A stretch of 64,000 nt of DNA from Gracilibacillus timonensis (lineage in GTDB: Bacteria; Bacillota; Bacilli; Bacillales; Amphibacillaceae). The DNA lies in the NCBI RefSeq assembly GCF_900086715.1, contig NZ_FLKH01000010.1, positions 434,001-498,000 on the forward strand. Direction: 5' to 3'. A program made the translations under genes and the position numbers. The notes below the pieces were generated by a model. The model was not told where the DNA came from, made no database searches, and was given only the letters and a program-made list of their open reading frames with translations. This document shows positions 28,366-38,258 of the stretch, piece after piece (the first letter of the stretch is position 1; every line of letters begins with the position of its first letter).

Positions 28366-29268
28366 TTGGATTCGATCAATCATCCAACCAAGATCAAATC
28401 TCGGCGGCGCAAGGTTAACCAAATCGGATGGGCGTTTATTCTATTATCCGTGTTAGGGATAGGTATATTCTACTTTTATCCAATGGTGCAGGCCTTGATC
28501 CTTTCCTTACAATCTGGCATGGGAGCAAACCTAGAATTTGTAGGACTGGATAATTACATTCGGTTGTTTAATGACCCTACTTTTATTGCTGCTTTAACCA
28601 ATACTTTTATCTATCTGCTAGTACAGGTACCGGTCATGATTTTGCTTGCCCTTTTCTTTTCAGTGTTGCTGAATGATCCTACACTGAAATTTAGAGGCTT
28701 TTTCCGGACAGCAATCTTTTTACCGGCCGTAACCTCTTTGGTTGCTTATGCCGTTGTCTTTAAATATTTATTTACTACCGATGGGCTCGCGAATCGATTT
28801 TTATTAAATATGAACCTTATCGATCAGCCGTTGCAATGGCTGAATGACCCAACATTGGCGAAAATCACGATTATCATTGCGATCACCTGGCGCTGGACGG
28901 GTTATAATATGATTTTTTATTTGTCGGCCTTGCAGAATGTGGATAAGGCGATGTACGAAGCTGCCCGAATTGACGGTGCTTCTGCACTGCAGCAATTCTT
29001 CTTCATCACGATCCCGTTATTAAAACCGATTATCTTGTTCACATCGATTATTTCAACGATTGGGACCCTGCAGTTGTTTGACGAGGTTATGAATATCACA
29101 AGCGGCGGTCCTGGTAATGCTACATTATCCATATCGATGTACATTTATAACCTATCGTTTGAGTATACACCAGACTTCGGGTATGCAGCTACCGTTTCTT
29201 ATGTGATTGTATTTTTGGTGGTTATCTTATCTATTATTCAATTCAGAGTGGCAGGTGATCGAGATTGA
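28366..29268 (+). CDS. Sugar ABC transporter permease, LplB/UgpA type
   Basis: 300-residue inner-membrane permease with six predicted transmembrane helices and the ATPase-docking EAA loop (MYEAARIDGASALQQFFFITIPLLKP). The open frame runs up to 28324, but AAGGAGGT sits seven bases before a TTG at 28366, which is the expected start. It partners with the next permease. Confidence 0.92.
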   Translation: MDSINHPTKIKSRRRKVNQIGWAFILLSVLGIGIFYFYPMVQALILSLQSGMGANLEFVGLDNYIRLFNDPTFIAALTNTFIYLLVQVPVMILLALFFSVLLNDPTLKFRGFFRTAIFLPAVTSLVAYAVVFKYLFTTDGLANRFLLNMNLIDQPLQWLNDPTLAKITIIIAITWRWTGYNMIFYLSALQNVDKAMYEAARIDGASALQQFFFITIPLLKPIILFTSIISTIGTLQLFDEVMNITSGGPGNATLSISMYIYNLSFEYTPDFGYAATVSYVIVFLVVILSIIQFRVAGDRD

Positions 29269-30092
29269 AAAAAACAAAAAGGATTCTCACCTATGCATTT
29301 CTTAGTATGGCATCATTTATCAGTATTTTCCCGTTTCTTTGGATGATCGTCAGCACTACAAATCTATCGGTCGATGTCACGCAGGGGAGATTACTACCTG
29401 GTACGCATTTTCTGGATAATATTCAGAAATTGTTTGAGACAGTGAATATTGGTACTGCGTTGTGGAATTCCTTGATTATTGCCGTTATCACTACCTTTCT
29501 TACGCTATTAATTGGCTCACTAGCTGGATATGGTTTTGAAATTTATCGCAGTAAAGGAAAAGACATGGTATTTAATTTCTTGCTTTTGTCGATGATGATT
29601 CCTTTTGCGGCGATTATGATTCCACTGTATCGTTTGTTTGGTCAAGTCTCTGACCATGCACCGCTTATCGGACTTGATACCTTGGCAGCGGCGCTATTGC
29701 CAACGATCATTACGGCCTTTTTCATCTTTCTTTTCAGACAGAATACAAAAATGTTTGCCAAGGAATTAGTGGAAGCCGGGCGAATCGATGGTTTAGGAGA
29801 ACTCGGTATCTTCTTCCGCATTTATGTACCAACGATGAAAACCACGTATGCGGCAGCAGCAATTATTGCCTTTATGAACAGCTGGAATAATTATTTATGG
29901 CCGTTGGTTGTCTTACAATCACCGAATAAGCAAACGATTCCGTTATTGATTTCCAACCTAGGCTCTGGCTACACACCTGACTATGGTGTGATTATGACAG
30001 CGATTGTAATTGCCACTTTGCCGACAGCGCTTATCTTTTTCCTTATGCAACGTCACTTTGTTGCTGGGATGATGGGATCGGTCAAGGGATAA
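29265..30092 (+). CDS. Sugar ABC transporter permease, LacG/AraQ type
   Basis: 275-residue second permease with six transmembrane helices and an EAA loop (LVEAGRIDGLGELGIFFRIYVPTMK). The TTG start overlaps the previous stop by four bases, with AGGTGAT upstream. No ATPase gene is present nearby, so the pair probably uses a shared MsmX/UgpC-type ATPase encoded elsewhere, which is usual for such importers in Bacilli. Confidence 0.92.
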   Translation: MKKTKRILTYAFLSMASFISIFPFLWMIVSTTNLSVDVTQGRLLPGTHFLDNIQKLFETVNIGTALWNSLIIAVITTFLTLLIGSLAGYGFEIYRSKGKDMVFNFLLLSMMIPFAAIMIPLYRLFGQVSDHAPLIGLDTLAAALLPTIITAFFIFLFRQNTKMFAKELVEAGRIDGLGELGIFFRIYVPTMKTTYAAAAIIAFMNSWNNYLWPLVVLQSPNKQTIPLLISNLGSGYTPDYGVIMTAIVIATLPTALIFFLMQRHFVAGMMGSVKG

Positions 30093-30099
30093 TGAAGGA

Positions 30100-30130
30100 A
30101 ACACTTGGTGAGGTCACCAGGTGTTTTTTT
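30100..30130 (+). terminator. Terminator of the sugar ABC genes
   Basis: AACACTTGGTGA pairs with TCACCAGGTGTT around a short GG loop region, followed by a T run. Confidence 0.88.
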
Positions 30131-30249
30131 GTTATATGATAGGAAAAGATTGAATTCTGAGTAATAAGATAGGAGAAGGTTTTAAACCAGTGTGTCGATA
30201 AGATGGATGATGTAAATTAGCGGTCCATGTAGTAAAGTTGATTGTTTGT

Positions 30250-30850
30250 TTGTGCTAATAGGCGCTGCGGAAATAGATTCCGCTTTCACCCACGGGGCAT
30301 AAGTCAACAAGCGACTCGAGCAAAGATCACTCTCGCCGTGTTTCCTATACCATGGGGCCTGCTTCAGCTAACTAAAAAGAAGAGCACTTTTTAGTGGATC
30401 TTCAGCTCGTCCTGTCCTATAGGAGTCTACACCTATTTCCTCCGCTGGGAGTAGTACAACAATGGTTATTACTGCAAGGATGAAGAGTGCTAGGTTCTAA
30501 AAAATATTCCCACTGTGTGATTTTTTAATTGAAAGTACTGGAGTATGCATAAATGTGTTCCTCCTACCATAAGAAAAAAGCTAACTTATCAAATCATTCT
30601 TGCGACGAGATAGTCTATGATGAAAGGAGGTTTATTACTTAGCTTCAGCAAAAATCAAGCATAAAAACGGACTTTCGTGTCAGAGCACCAGCATGCTATT
30701 TCTTGCTAGAAGTGTAGAGTTAGCTGAAGCCGTGCCAGAGGATAGGAAACACGATGAAGGCGTCTTTTGCCTGAATCGATGGTTGTACTTATGCCCCGCG
30801 AGTAAAAACGAAGGATTTGACTGGAGCGTTGTTATGCACACCTTTTCTCT
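30250..30850. repeat. Imperfect long inverted repeat in a 940-base gap
   Basis: The left arm (about 30282-30376) contains CACGGGGCATAAGT, then CGTGTTTCCTAT and GCTTCAGCTAACT. The right arm (about 30716-30810) carries the same blocks in reverse complement and reverse order: AGTTAGCTGAAGC, ATAGGAAACACG (with one change) and ACTTATGCCCCGCG. About 340 bases separate the arms, with further block-like sequence (CTATTTCCTCCGCTGGGAGTAG). I see no convincing gene. A 67-codon frame in the right arm lacks a ribosome site. It resembles Bacillaceae intergenic repeats or a decayed MITE. Confidence 0.6.
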
Positions 30851-31033
30851 CAACATAACAACTCGAATGTCTTTACATAATACATCTTATCGGTAGTAAG
30901 CATCTTCTTTTGATTAGTAATAAAAGATCGGTTAGTTTCTGTCCGATTTTTTGATTCCACATATGATAGCGTTTTAATATAAGCGTAAGTGTGCTAAAAT
31001 AAATATATAAACTGTTATCTAGGAGAGAAAATC

Positions 31034-31678
31034 ATGCGAAATAAATTATTTGGACTGACAGAATGGATAACCAGACTGGCTTATATTAATATACTTTGGA
31101 TCGGCTTCACCTTATTAGGCTTGATCATTTTTGGACTATTTCCGGCTACTATTGCCATGTTTTCTTTGACCAGACAGTGGGTTATGGGCAATACCGATAT
31201 TCCGGTCTTTTCTACCTTTTGGCAAACCTACAAAAAGGAATTTCTTAAAGGAAATCTATTAGGTTTGATTTTCTATGCGATTGGATTTGTCTTCTTTGTC
31301 AACACATCGTTTCTACTAAATGTAGATGCAGGCAGTTTCTTTAATACGATTAAGATTCCTTTATATGTTGCGATGATTGCCTTAGCCTTAATTATGATCT
31401 ATGTGATTCCAACCTATGTGCATTATGATTTGAAATTCCTGCAGATGTGGAAGAATGCCTTTCTGATTATGTTGATTCACCCGCTTCATAATATCGCTCT
31501 ACTAGTTGGATCTGCCGCTGCCATTTTTATTATGTTTCGTTTCCCGGCGACATTGGTCTTCTTTTCGGGCAGTGCCGTCGCCTTGATTATTATGAGCACC
31601 TGTTATCAGGCCTTTAAACGCGTGGCGATGAAACAGGAGCAATGGGCTGAAAAAGAAGCGGAAACGACGGCACAGTAG
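31034..31678 (+). CDS. YesL-family (DUF624) membrane protein
   Basis: 214 residues with about five transmembrane helices and the family features FPATIAMFSLTRQWVMG near residue 37 and FWQTYKKEFLKGNLLG. YesL proteins of unknown mechanism often sit beside YesM/YesN two-component pairs and sugar ABC importers, as here. GGAGAGAAA precedes the ATG. It converges on the ABC exporter genes with only a few bases between the stop codons. Confidence 0.85.
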   Translation: MRNKLFGLTEWITRLAYINILWIGFTLLGLIIFGLFPATIAMFSLTRQWVMGNTDIPVFSTFWQTYKKEFLKGNLLGLIFYAIGFVFFVNTSFLLNVDAGSFFNTIKIPLYVAMIALALIMIYVIPTYVHYDLKFLQMWKNAFLIMLIHPLHNIALLVGSAAAIFIMFRFPATLVFFSGSAVALIIMSTCYQAFKRVAMKQEQWAEKEAETTAQ

Positions 31679-31681
31679 AAC

Positions 31682-33496
31682 TTACTCCTCTTGATAGCTA
31701 CTTGACTGTAAATGAAATACCTCTGCATACTTCCCACCTAGTTTTAGCAAATCTAGGTGGGTTCCTTGTTCAACTACTCTCCCTTTCTCTAAAAATATAA
31801 TATTATCTGCCATACTAACCGTTGTCAGACGATGAGATATTAATATCACGGTTTTCCCTACCGCAAGTTTTTCCATCTTCGTGTATATCTCTCGCTCCAT
31901 TTTCGCATCTAATGCGGAAGTCGGTTCATCCAAAATAACAATTTCTGCTTGCTTCAGCCTTGTGAATGCTCTGGCAAGGGCAATCCTTTGCCATTGACCT
32001 TGTGATATTTCTTGACCGCCAAACAATTTCCCAAGCGGAGTATCTATATCACCATTAAAATGTTGGACAATGCTATCTGCCCCACTAGCTTTGATTGCCT
32101 CTTGGATCACTTGATCATCTGCAAAATCCGTATTACCTAATGCAATATTTTCTTTTAGTGATAATTCATATCGGTTAAAATTTTGAAACACAGCAGTGAA
32201 TTTTTTTCTTAATTCTACGGTATCATAGTCTTCCAGTTTGACTCCGTTTAAAAAAATGGCTCCGTGATCAGGCTTATAAAATTTACATAACAAATGAACC
32301 AGTGACGTCTTTCCTGCTCCATTTTCTCCTACCAAGGCAGTAATCTTTCCTTTAGGAATTTTCATATTTTTAATATCGAGTACTTGTAACGCCTGATCAT
32401 AGGAGAATTGCAGATTTTTTATCTCAAACCCTTCCTTCCATGAATCTGTTGTTGGCTGTTTTGAGAGTTTACTATGATCCGCTTGATGTTGAAGAAATAA
32501 AATAAGCTGTTTCATCTGCAGCAATTCTCTTACGCCAATAGCAAATACACCAAACATATTATTGATACCACCGTTCAAATGAAATAAGGCAGTGATGAAT
32601 AAGGCAACATCTCCTGGCGTTATCTCGTTGGTATCAACGCTCCTATACAGTAAAAATAGTAATAATAAGCCAATGACAGCTGCTTCTGCGATTCCCCAAA
32701 TCAGGCGGTGATTTGCCCATTTTTTCTGATCGGTCGCCAATAAACGAATTAAATTATGAGAAGCTTTGTAGTATCTCCTTTGAAAAAAGGGTGTTAAATG
32801 GAATAATTTCATTTCATGAGCAAGGCTAGGGTTTAATGGTTGATCCATTAGATATTCTGCCCTTCTCCTTTTCTCCTGCACCTCTTCCCTCCCCTCATAA
32901 AGAACATTATTTAATTTCGCTTCTATAAATAACTTAGGGAGGCTAATAATAACTAATACTGCAGGTATCCAAGGGATAATATTCCATATCAAAAGACTAA
33001 TGGTGATAATGGAAATGACAGAGCTAAATATTTGAATAATCAAGTCCATCCACAAAGAAGTAGAACTAGCATGATTTCTAAACACCTTCAATTGGGAATG
33101 AAAACGCGACTGCTCAAATGGTTCAATGGTAGTCAATTCATTTGCTTTTTGCATTAATAATTGATCTATATATCCAGTGAAATTAGCAGTCAACAACTTA
33201 GTCTGCATCTCCAAGAGCGGCTTAAACGTTTCAATTAATAGGTTTAAAAAAACAAACAGGATCGCCACCATCAAGATATAAAATAAATCATTTGTGGCAT
33301 TTTGACCGGATAAGGTTAATTCATCTATAATTACCTTACTAATGACCAATAGTGCAGGCGCCATCAGTGCTTCACATAAACTAATAAAGAAAACCAGGAG
33401 AAACCTTTTCTTATCTGCTTTCCACAATAACGTGAGACCGCTTATGATATATTTTATGTTATAGGCTTTTTTCCAGGTATGCTTCATTTTGCTCAT
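31682..33496 (-). CDS. ABC exporter half-transporter (partner 2)
   Basis: 604 residues: an N-terminal membrane domain with about six helices (residues 30-310), then an ATPase domain with Walker A GENGAGKTS, the signature written ISQGQWQR and Walker B VILDEPTSALD. The signature has SQGQ where SGGQ is canonical, so this half may contribute to a degenerate nucleotide site. Its start overlaps the stop of the upstream half by four bases, a sign of stoichiometric heterodimer formation. The cargo is unknown. A peptide or drug is typical. Confidence 0.88.
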   Translation of the reverse strand: MSKMKHTWKKAYNIKYIISGLTLLWKADKKRFLLVFFISLCEALMAPALLVISKVIIDELTLSGQNATNDLFYILMVAILFVFLNLLIETFKPLLEMQTKLLTANFTGYIDQLLMQKANELTTIEPFEQSRFHSQLKVFRNHASSTSLWMDLIIQIFSSVISIITISLLIWNIIPWIPAVLVIISLPKLFIEAKLNNVLYEGREEVQEKRRRAEYLMDQPLNPSLAHEMKLFHLTPFFQRRYYKASHNLIRLLATDQKKWANHRLIWGIAEAAVIGLLLLFLLYRSVDTNEITPGDVALFITALFHLNGGINNMFGVFAIGVRELLQMKQLILFLQHQADHSKLSKQPTTDSWKEGFEIKNLQFSYDQALQVLDIKNMKIPKGKITALVGENGAGKTSLVHLLCKFYKPDHGAIFLNGVKLEDYDTVELRKKFTAVFQNFNRYELSLKENIALGNTDFADDQVIQEAIKASGADSIVQHFNGDIDTPLGKLFGGQEISQGQWQRIALARAFTRLKQAEIVILDEPTSALDAKMEREIYTKMEKLAVGKTVILISHRLTTVSMADNIIFLEKGRVVEQGTHLDLLKLGGKYAEVFHLQSSSYQEE

Positions 33497-35322
33497 TCCT
33501 TTTGATTTCTAAATAGAGAAGCCTGTAACTGATACATGTGTGCATATTCTCCATTGTGATTTAGCAATTCTATATGGCTTCCTGATTCAATAATTTTTCC
33601 ATGCTTTAATACAAGAATTCGATCTGCCATTTTTACTGTACTAAAGCGATGGGAGATAATAATTGTCGTTTTGTTATGGGTATACTCAGAAAAACGACTA
33701 TATATGCCATACTCTGAAAGAATATCCAAAGAAGCAGTAGGTTCGTCTAAAATTAAAATTCCAGATGGTTTATAATGGGATCTGCTTATCGCCAGCTTTT
33801 GCCATTGCCCACCAGATAGCTCCACCCCATCCCATTCTCTCCCTAGCAGTGTATCAAGCCCTTTAGGCAGCTGTTTCATGTCTTGCTGTAATCCAGCAAA
33901 TGTAATTGCTTTTTCTACCTTTTCGTTGTCCGGATTTTCTCCATCATAGCCAAGGGCTACATTGGTTTTGATATCAAAAGCATACTTTCCAAAGTCTTGA
34001 AAAACCACTGATATATTATCTCTTTCTTCTTTCGTTAACTGCATCTCTTCTCCATTTAACTTAACGATTCCGTTCGTTGGTCGGTAAAAACCACAAATTA
34101 ATTTGACTAAAGTGGTCTTCCCTGAGCCATTCTCTCCTACGATTGCTATCTTCTCTCCAGGCTTAATCGAAAAGCTAATATTTTCAATAATGCTTTTTTC
34201 ATAGGTAGGATAGGAAAAGGAAACTTGCTCAAAGTCAATGGCCATCGGTTCTTCTTCTATTTTTGTTGAGGCAGCATAAGGAGCCTCCCCGCTCACCGGA
34301 TCTGAGATAAATTTCGTGAAATCGCTCCCCATTCTCCACACATCGAAAGAAAATACGCTCTCTATCGATGTTTCTCTTAGGTAGTGTGACAATTGAAAAA
34401 CACCCGTCAGAAATAAGGCAATATCCCCCGCAGATAGCGTCCCTATCCCAGCTCGATAGACAATCCAAAGATAACCTCCACCTGTTAGGATTGCAGCAAG
34501 AAGTCCCGTCATGGCAGTCGATATAGCACCCTGTTTTTGTATATGATACACCTTCTGAAATAACTCTCGAAAAGCAGTAAGGTACTGTTGTTCAAAGTAT
34601 TCCCCATTCTGAAACAACTTTACCTCTTTGACGGTTGTAACTGAAAGAACTAGTTGTTTAAAATAATTGATTCGCCTTCTAAGCGGTGACAGTTGGTATT
34701 GTTCATCCCAATCTAACTGCTTAAACTGATTATATTTATAAATAAAAGGGATATAACTAATGGTTATTGCTAATGCCAGTATGATAGAAAGATTAGCTAT
34801 GACAACAAAAATACCGATAACTGATATCAAATGGGAAAGAGAATTGGCTGTAAAATTAATTAATTGTAGCGGTAACCATCCCGTACTATCTCTTAATGTT
34901 TCTAAACTACTTCGGTAAGAGGGATATTCATAGAATTTCAGTGTCGCTTCCTTATCGATTGCTTCTAATAATTCTATATTGATTAATGTTTTTGATTTCT
35001 CGGCTAGTGATTGTTTGCACCATTCCCCCAAAGAACTAGTCATAGAATCGACAAGCATAAGTAATACAAATATGCCAATCCACATATAAATTTGGTTATT
35101 AGTTGTTTCTTGAAATTGGACCATTCCATCAATCAAATATTTTATAACAACTAATTGGAACACTGGTACAAAAGCGCTCAATAATTTTACCATCCCGAAG
35201 AATATAAGTAGCCATGGACTTGATATCCATAATAACTTACCTAACACCTTAACAGGAGTGATCATATCTTTACTTGTTCTCCATGCTTTGTCTACAAACT
35301 GTGGTATCATTTTCATCACCAA
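33493..35322 (-). CDS. ABC exporter half-transporter (partner 1)
   Basis: 609 residues with an N-terminal six-helix membrane domain and a C-terminal ATPase domain (Walker A GENGSGKTT, canonical signature LSGGQWQK, Walker B ILILDEPTASLD). No peptidase domain precedes the membrane part. It is co-translated with the following half. No precursor-peptide gene or immunity gene could be supported in the adjacent 500 bases, so a bacteriocin role is unproven. Confidence 0.88.
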   Translation of the reverse strand: MVMKMIPQFVDKAWRTSKDMITPVKVLGKLLWISSPWLLIFFGMVKLLSAFVPVFQLVVIKYLIDGMVQFQETTNNQIYMWIGIFVLLMLVDSMTSSLGEWCKQSLAEKSKTLINIELLEAIDKEATLKFYEYPSYRSSLETLRDSTGWLPLQLINFTANSLSHLISVIGIFVVIANLSIILALAITISYIPFIYKYNQFKQLDWDEQYQLSPLRRRINYFKQLVLSVTTVKEVKLFQNGEYFEQQYLTAFRELFQKVYHIQKQGAISTAMTGLLAAILTGGGYLWIVYRAGIGTLSAGDIALFLTGVFQLSHYLRETSIESVFSFDVWRMGSDFTKFISDPVSGEAPYAASTKIEEEPMAIDFEQVSFSYPTYEKSIIENISFSIKPGEKIAIVGENGSGKTTLVKLICGFYRPTNGIVKLNGEEMQLTKEERDNISVVFQDFGKYAFDIKTNVALGYDGENPDNEKVEKAITFAGLQQDMKQLPKGLDTLLGREWDGVELSGGQWQKLAISRSHYKPSGILILDEPTASLDILSEYGIYSRFSEYTHNKTTIIISHRFSTVKMADRILVLKHGKIIESGSHIELLNHNGEYAHMYQLQASLFRNQKE

Positions 35323-35495
35323 TTTAACTGTTTTTTTGAGGTTAATATTTATGAATATATCTTACCATCTGCTTAATCATTGGAGGTGTTCATTCCATAG
35401 AACGATGCTTACAGACTAGCGCATCAGGTTGATAATATTTTTATACAAGCTGACAAGCACCTCGTATACTGCGAATAAAATTTTTTTAAACAATA

Positions 35496-35549
35496 AGAAA
35501 TCGCTTTCATAATAATTTTTAATGAAGGAAGTAAGACTGCCTTCATTAA
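35496..35549 (-). promoter_or_regulatory. cre-like site and inverted repeat upstream of the ABC exporter
   Basis: On the minus strand 35509-35496 reads TGAAAGCGATTTCT, matching the CcpA cre consensus TGWAANCGNTNWCA at all but the last base. Just upstream lies a 10-bp inverted repeat TTAATGAAGG-N11-CCTTCATTAA (35519-35549). Together they suggest catabolite control plus a second regulator. The rest of the 500-base gap (35323-35773) shows no supported gene. Confidence 0.45.
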
Positions 35550-35773
35550 AGGTTTTCTTCATTCTCGATCATGATAATCCTATAATAAACTTATTTTACA
35601 TCACAAATTTAAACGTTTCAATATTTTGTGTGCTGTAGTAAACGGAGACTTCTTATAGAAATAATCATCCCTCCTCTATTAGCATAAGCAGCCGTAATTC
35701 TTTTTTACGTCCAAATAGAGATATGTTTCAAGTATGCCTCCACTTGATTAACAATAGAGTAATAAAATAGATA

Positions 35774-35814
35774 TTAAACAACCTGATATTAATACAGAAT
35801 ATCAGGTTGTTTAA
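35774..35814. terminator. Strong bidirectional-looking hairpin
   Basis: A perfect 17-bp stem (TTAAACAACCTGATATT at 35774-35790 with its complement at 35798-35814) and a 7-base loop follow the Sel1-repeat gene on the minus strand. Confidence 0.75.
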
Positions 35815-35831
35815 TATACCTAGGCTTCACC

Positions 35832-36533
35832 CTAATTCAATCCTCGAACCAAATATTTTCCCCATTCGCGCATCGCTACTTTTTCACCGGCATCTGCTGC
35901 TTTTTTCAGCCAATACTCACCGTCTTCCACATTTTTCTCCAGATATTCTCCTTTGATAAGAAAAATCCCCAGACAACGCATCGCTACTAACTCTCCAAGT
36001 TCTTCAGCTGCTTGACGCAGGAAACGTTCCCCTTCTGCTGCATCTTGTTCCATGCCCATTCCTGTTACTAAGCGATAACCCAGAATCCGCACTGCGATGG
36101 CATCATTTCTTTGCACTGCCATCTCTAGCCAGTGCAAACCTTCCTGTGGATTCTTGTCGAGCACTTCCCCATCTAATAAACGGACAGCTAAATCAACAAT
36201 CGCCCACAGATCATTGGCTTCCGCTGATCTACGCAACCATTTTTCGCCCTCTTCTTTATTGATTGGAAGGCCGTTTCCAGTCAAATAACTATATGCTAAC
36301 TCATTCATTGATCCCGTATCGCCCATTTCCGCAGCTTTGCGAAGCCAAACCTCTCCTTCATTCGAGCGATTTTTCTCCTTCTCTGCGGCAAAATCTATCA
36401 CTTTCGCTTCCTCATGCTCGTCTTTGGGAGGCGCTTCTTGTTCTGTTGATTCTTTATCATTTGCAGGGCGGGCAAACGATTTAAAAAGTTTCTGAAGCCC
36501 TGATTGTTTCTTTTTATCCTTATCTCCCGTCAA
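35832..36533 (-). CDS. Sel1-repeat (TPR-like) protein
   Basis: 233 residues. After a charged, low-complexity N-terminus (residues 1-60) come about five Sel1-like repeats of 36 residues, recognisable by WLRKAAEMGDTGSMNELAYSYLTGNG, WLRRSAEANDLWAIVDLAVRLLDG and WLKKAADAGEKVAMREWGKYL. Such solenoids mediate protein contacts. No enzyme domain is present. The start is TTG at 36533, with AGGAGG eight bases upstream. No signal peptide, so it is probably cytosolic. Confidence 0.85.
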   Translation of the reverse strand: MTGDKDKKKQSGLQKLFKSFARPANDKESTEQEAPPKDEHEEAKVIDFAAEKEKNRSNEGEVWLRKAAEMGDTGSMNELAYSYLTGNGLPINKEEGEKWLRRSAEANDLWAIVDLAVRLLDGEVLDKNPQEGLHWLEMAVQRNDAIAVRILGYRLVTGMGMEQDAAEGERFLRQAAEELGELVAMRCLGIFLIKGEYLEKNVEDGEYWLKKAADAGEKVAMREWGKYLVRGLN

Positions 36534-36694
36534 TGAAAAAACCTCCTATGTCACATTGCTGTCTTGTTGTCTACTATTATAGCATGATTTACTATTGATG
36601 GAAGAATCCTGGACAAGAACAGGTGATAAGTACTAGTTAACCCAGCTTGTAGTTTGTTTTATCTACTACACAAAAAACACAAGCAAACTCCTAT

Positions 36695-37465
36695 TTATTG
36701 CATGGCCTTGATTACTTCCACCCCTTTTTCTTGCAGATGCTCCATATCTATCGCTGCCGCCTGACGATCTGTAATCACACGGTCAATGTCTTCCAGTGGT
36801 GCCACATAAGCAAATGCCTGTTGATGAAATTTGTGATGATCTGTCAGCAAATACGTCATATCTGCTATTTCCATCATTTTCTGCTTCACCCTTGCCTGTT
36901 GCTCATTGGATTCACTGATACCACGTTCCATATGGAGCCCTTTACATGATAAAAATGCCTTATTCACATGGAAAAGGTCCAATGCCCGTTCGGTCAGTGG
37001 TCCGACATAGGATAATGATCGACCAAGCAATGTACCTCCTGTAGAGATAACGGTCACCTTGTCCTTTCTGCTTAATTCCAGTTCAACATTTAATGAGTTC
37101 GTCAATACAGTAATCGAGTGGTTCGGTAAGTTTTTTGCGACATACCATGCCGTTGTACTGGCGTCTAATAATATCTTATCCGCTACCACAATATGTTTGA
37201 CCGCTTCCTGAGCGATTTCTTTTTTTTCTTCTACATACATCACTTCACGCTCCTGCACAGGAGGTTCTGGTTCTTGATGAGCTGGAGTAATACTAACCGC
37301 TCCACCATGACTGCGAGCAAGTTTCTTTTCTTTCTCCAGTTTTTCCAAATCTCGTCTAATTGTTTCATCGGTCACCGAAAAATGCTTAGCCAATTCCGTA
37401 ACCCTTACGCTCTTTCTTTGATTAACCATTTCTAACAAGCGTTGTTGTCGTTCTGCCACTAGCAT
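36695..37465 (-). CDS. DeoR-family transcriptional regulator
   Basis: 256 residues: an N-terminal DeoR helix-turn-helix (RQQRLLEMVNQRKSVRVTELAKHFSVTDETIRRDLEKLE) and a C-terminal sugar-phosphate-sensing DeoRC domain with LLDASTTAWYVAKNL and VISTGGTLLGRSLSYVGP. No kinase or transporter is co-transcribed, so its target lies elsewhere. AGGAAGG precedes the ATG. Confidence 0.9.
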   Translation of the reverse strand: MLVAERQQRLLEMVNQRKSVRVTELAKHFSVTDETIRRDLEKLEKEKKLARSHGGAVSITPAHQEPEPPVQEREVMYVEEKKEIAQEAVKHIVVADKILLDASTTAWYVAKNLPNHSITVLTNSLNVELELSRKDKVTVISTGGTLLGRSLSYVGPLTERALDLFHVNKAFLSCKGLHMERGISESNEQQARVKQKMMEIADMTYLLTDHHKFHQQAFAYVAPLEDIDRVITDRQAAAIDMEHLQEKGVEVIKAMQ

Positions 37466-37548
37466 AAGCCTTCCTACCTTCCTGGTCTAGTTACTTTTCT
37501 TTATTATCGTGTTTATTTTATCACAAAGCAACCGAAAGAAGTTAATCC

Positions 37549-38091
37549 TCATTGTTCTAAATAGCGATATAAGGTCGATTTACTAATGCCTGTTTCCGCC
37601 TTTATTTCAGCAAGCGTATATTGTTTACTTTCATACATTACGATCGCTTGTTGGACATTTTCATCGGGTTTTCTTGGTCGTCCTGTGGTAACACCTTTTT
37701 GTTTCGCTTTATATAACCCCCTTTTGGTATTTTCACTAATGACATCACGCTGAAATGCAGCAAGTGCTTCAACCATATCATGAAATGGATATCCGTGAGG
37801 GCTGCTAGTATCAATCTCTTCTTGCAATGATTGAAAAAAAGCGCCCTTCCTTTTAATCGCGTCTAACACTTCTACTAAGTGTAACGTTGAATCTGCTAGT
37901 ATGTATAGTTTGGTTACGATAAGTTTGTCACCTTGTTTAAGATTATTTATCAAATGCTCTAGTTCCGTTCTCTTTTTGGCAGAGGAATGTTCCTCCACAA
38001 ACACCTTTTCACAATGTTTTTCGGTTAATTGCTGTAATTGGACCTCGCAATTTACATCACTTTGATATGGTCTCATATATCCTATCAACAT
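37549..38091 (-). CDS. Serine-recombinase-like protein, apparently catalytically dead
   Basis: 180 residues with the resolvase/invertase fold (EEHSSAKKRTELEHLINNLKQGDKLIVTKL, DVISENTKRGLYKAKQKGVTTGRPRKP) and a C-terminal helix-turn-helix (YTLAEIKAETGISKSTLYRYL). Active enzymes start Y-x-R-V-S-T. Here it reads GYMRPYQSD, so the nucleophilic Ser is replaced (about residue 9). The DRLxR arginines are also missing (KLYILADST, residues 61-69). I infer a DNA-binding regulator. The frame extends to 38163, but AAAGGGAG places the start at the ATG at 38091. It is divergent from sulP. Confidence 0.8.
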   Translation of the reverse strand: MLIGYMRPYQSDVNCEVQLQQLTEKHCEKVFVEEHSSAKKRTELEHLINNLKQGDKLIVTKLYILADSTLHLVEVLDAIKRKGAFFQSLQEEIDTSSPHGYPFHDMVEALAAFQRDVISENTKRGLYKAKQKGVTTGRPRKPDENVQQAIVMYESKQYTLAEIKAETGISKSTLYRYLEQ

Positions 38092-38258
38092 GTTATTCTC
38101 CCTTTGGTTTTTATAATATCTACCTATTATTATATCATAATTTATTTGAAAAAGTTTTCCCAAAATGGTTCCCTTTTAGTTCGAATGATGATAAGATACG
38201 TTTATTGCATTTCGCATCGGACTTTTAAAAAGGAACTATATAAAGGAGTAGAAGTAAA

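Noticed and set aside
30693-30896. 67-codon plus-strand frame
   Set aside because: Lies within the right arm of the inverted repeat, with no ribosome site or homology.
35620-35680. Possible peptide frame (about 16 codons) upstream of the ABC exporter, after an AGGAGG
   Set aside because: The ribosome site leaves about one base before the ATG, and the peptide has no leader or Cys/Ser pattern of a bacteriocin precursor.
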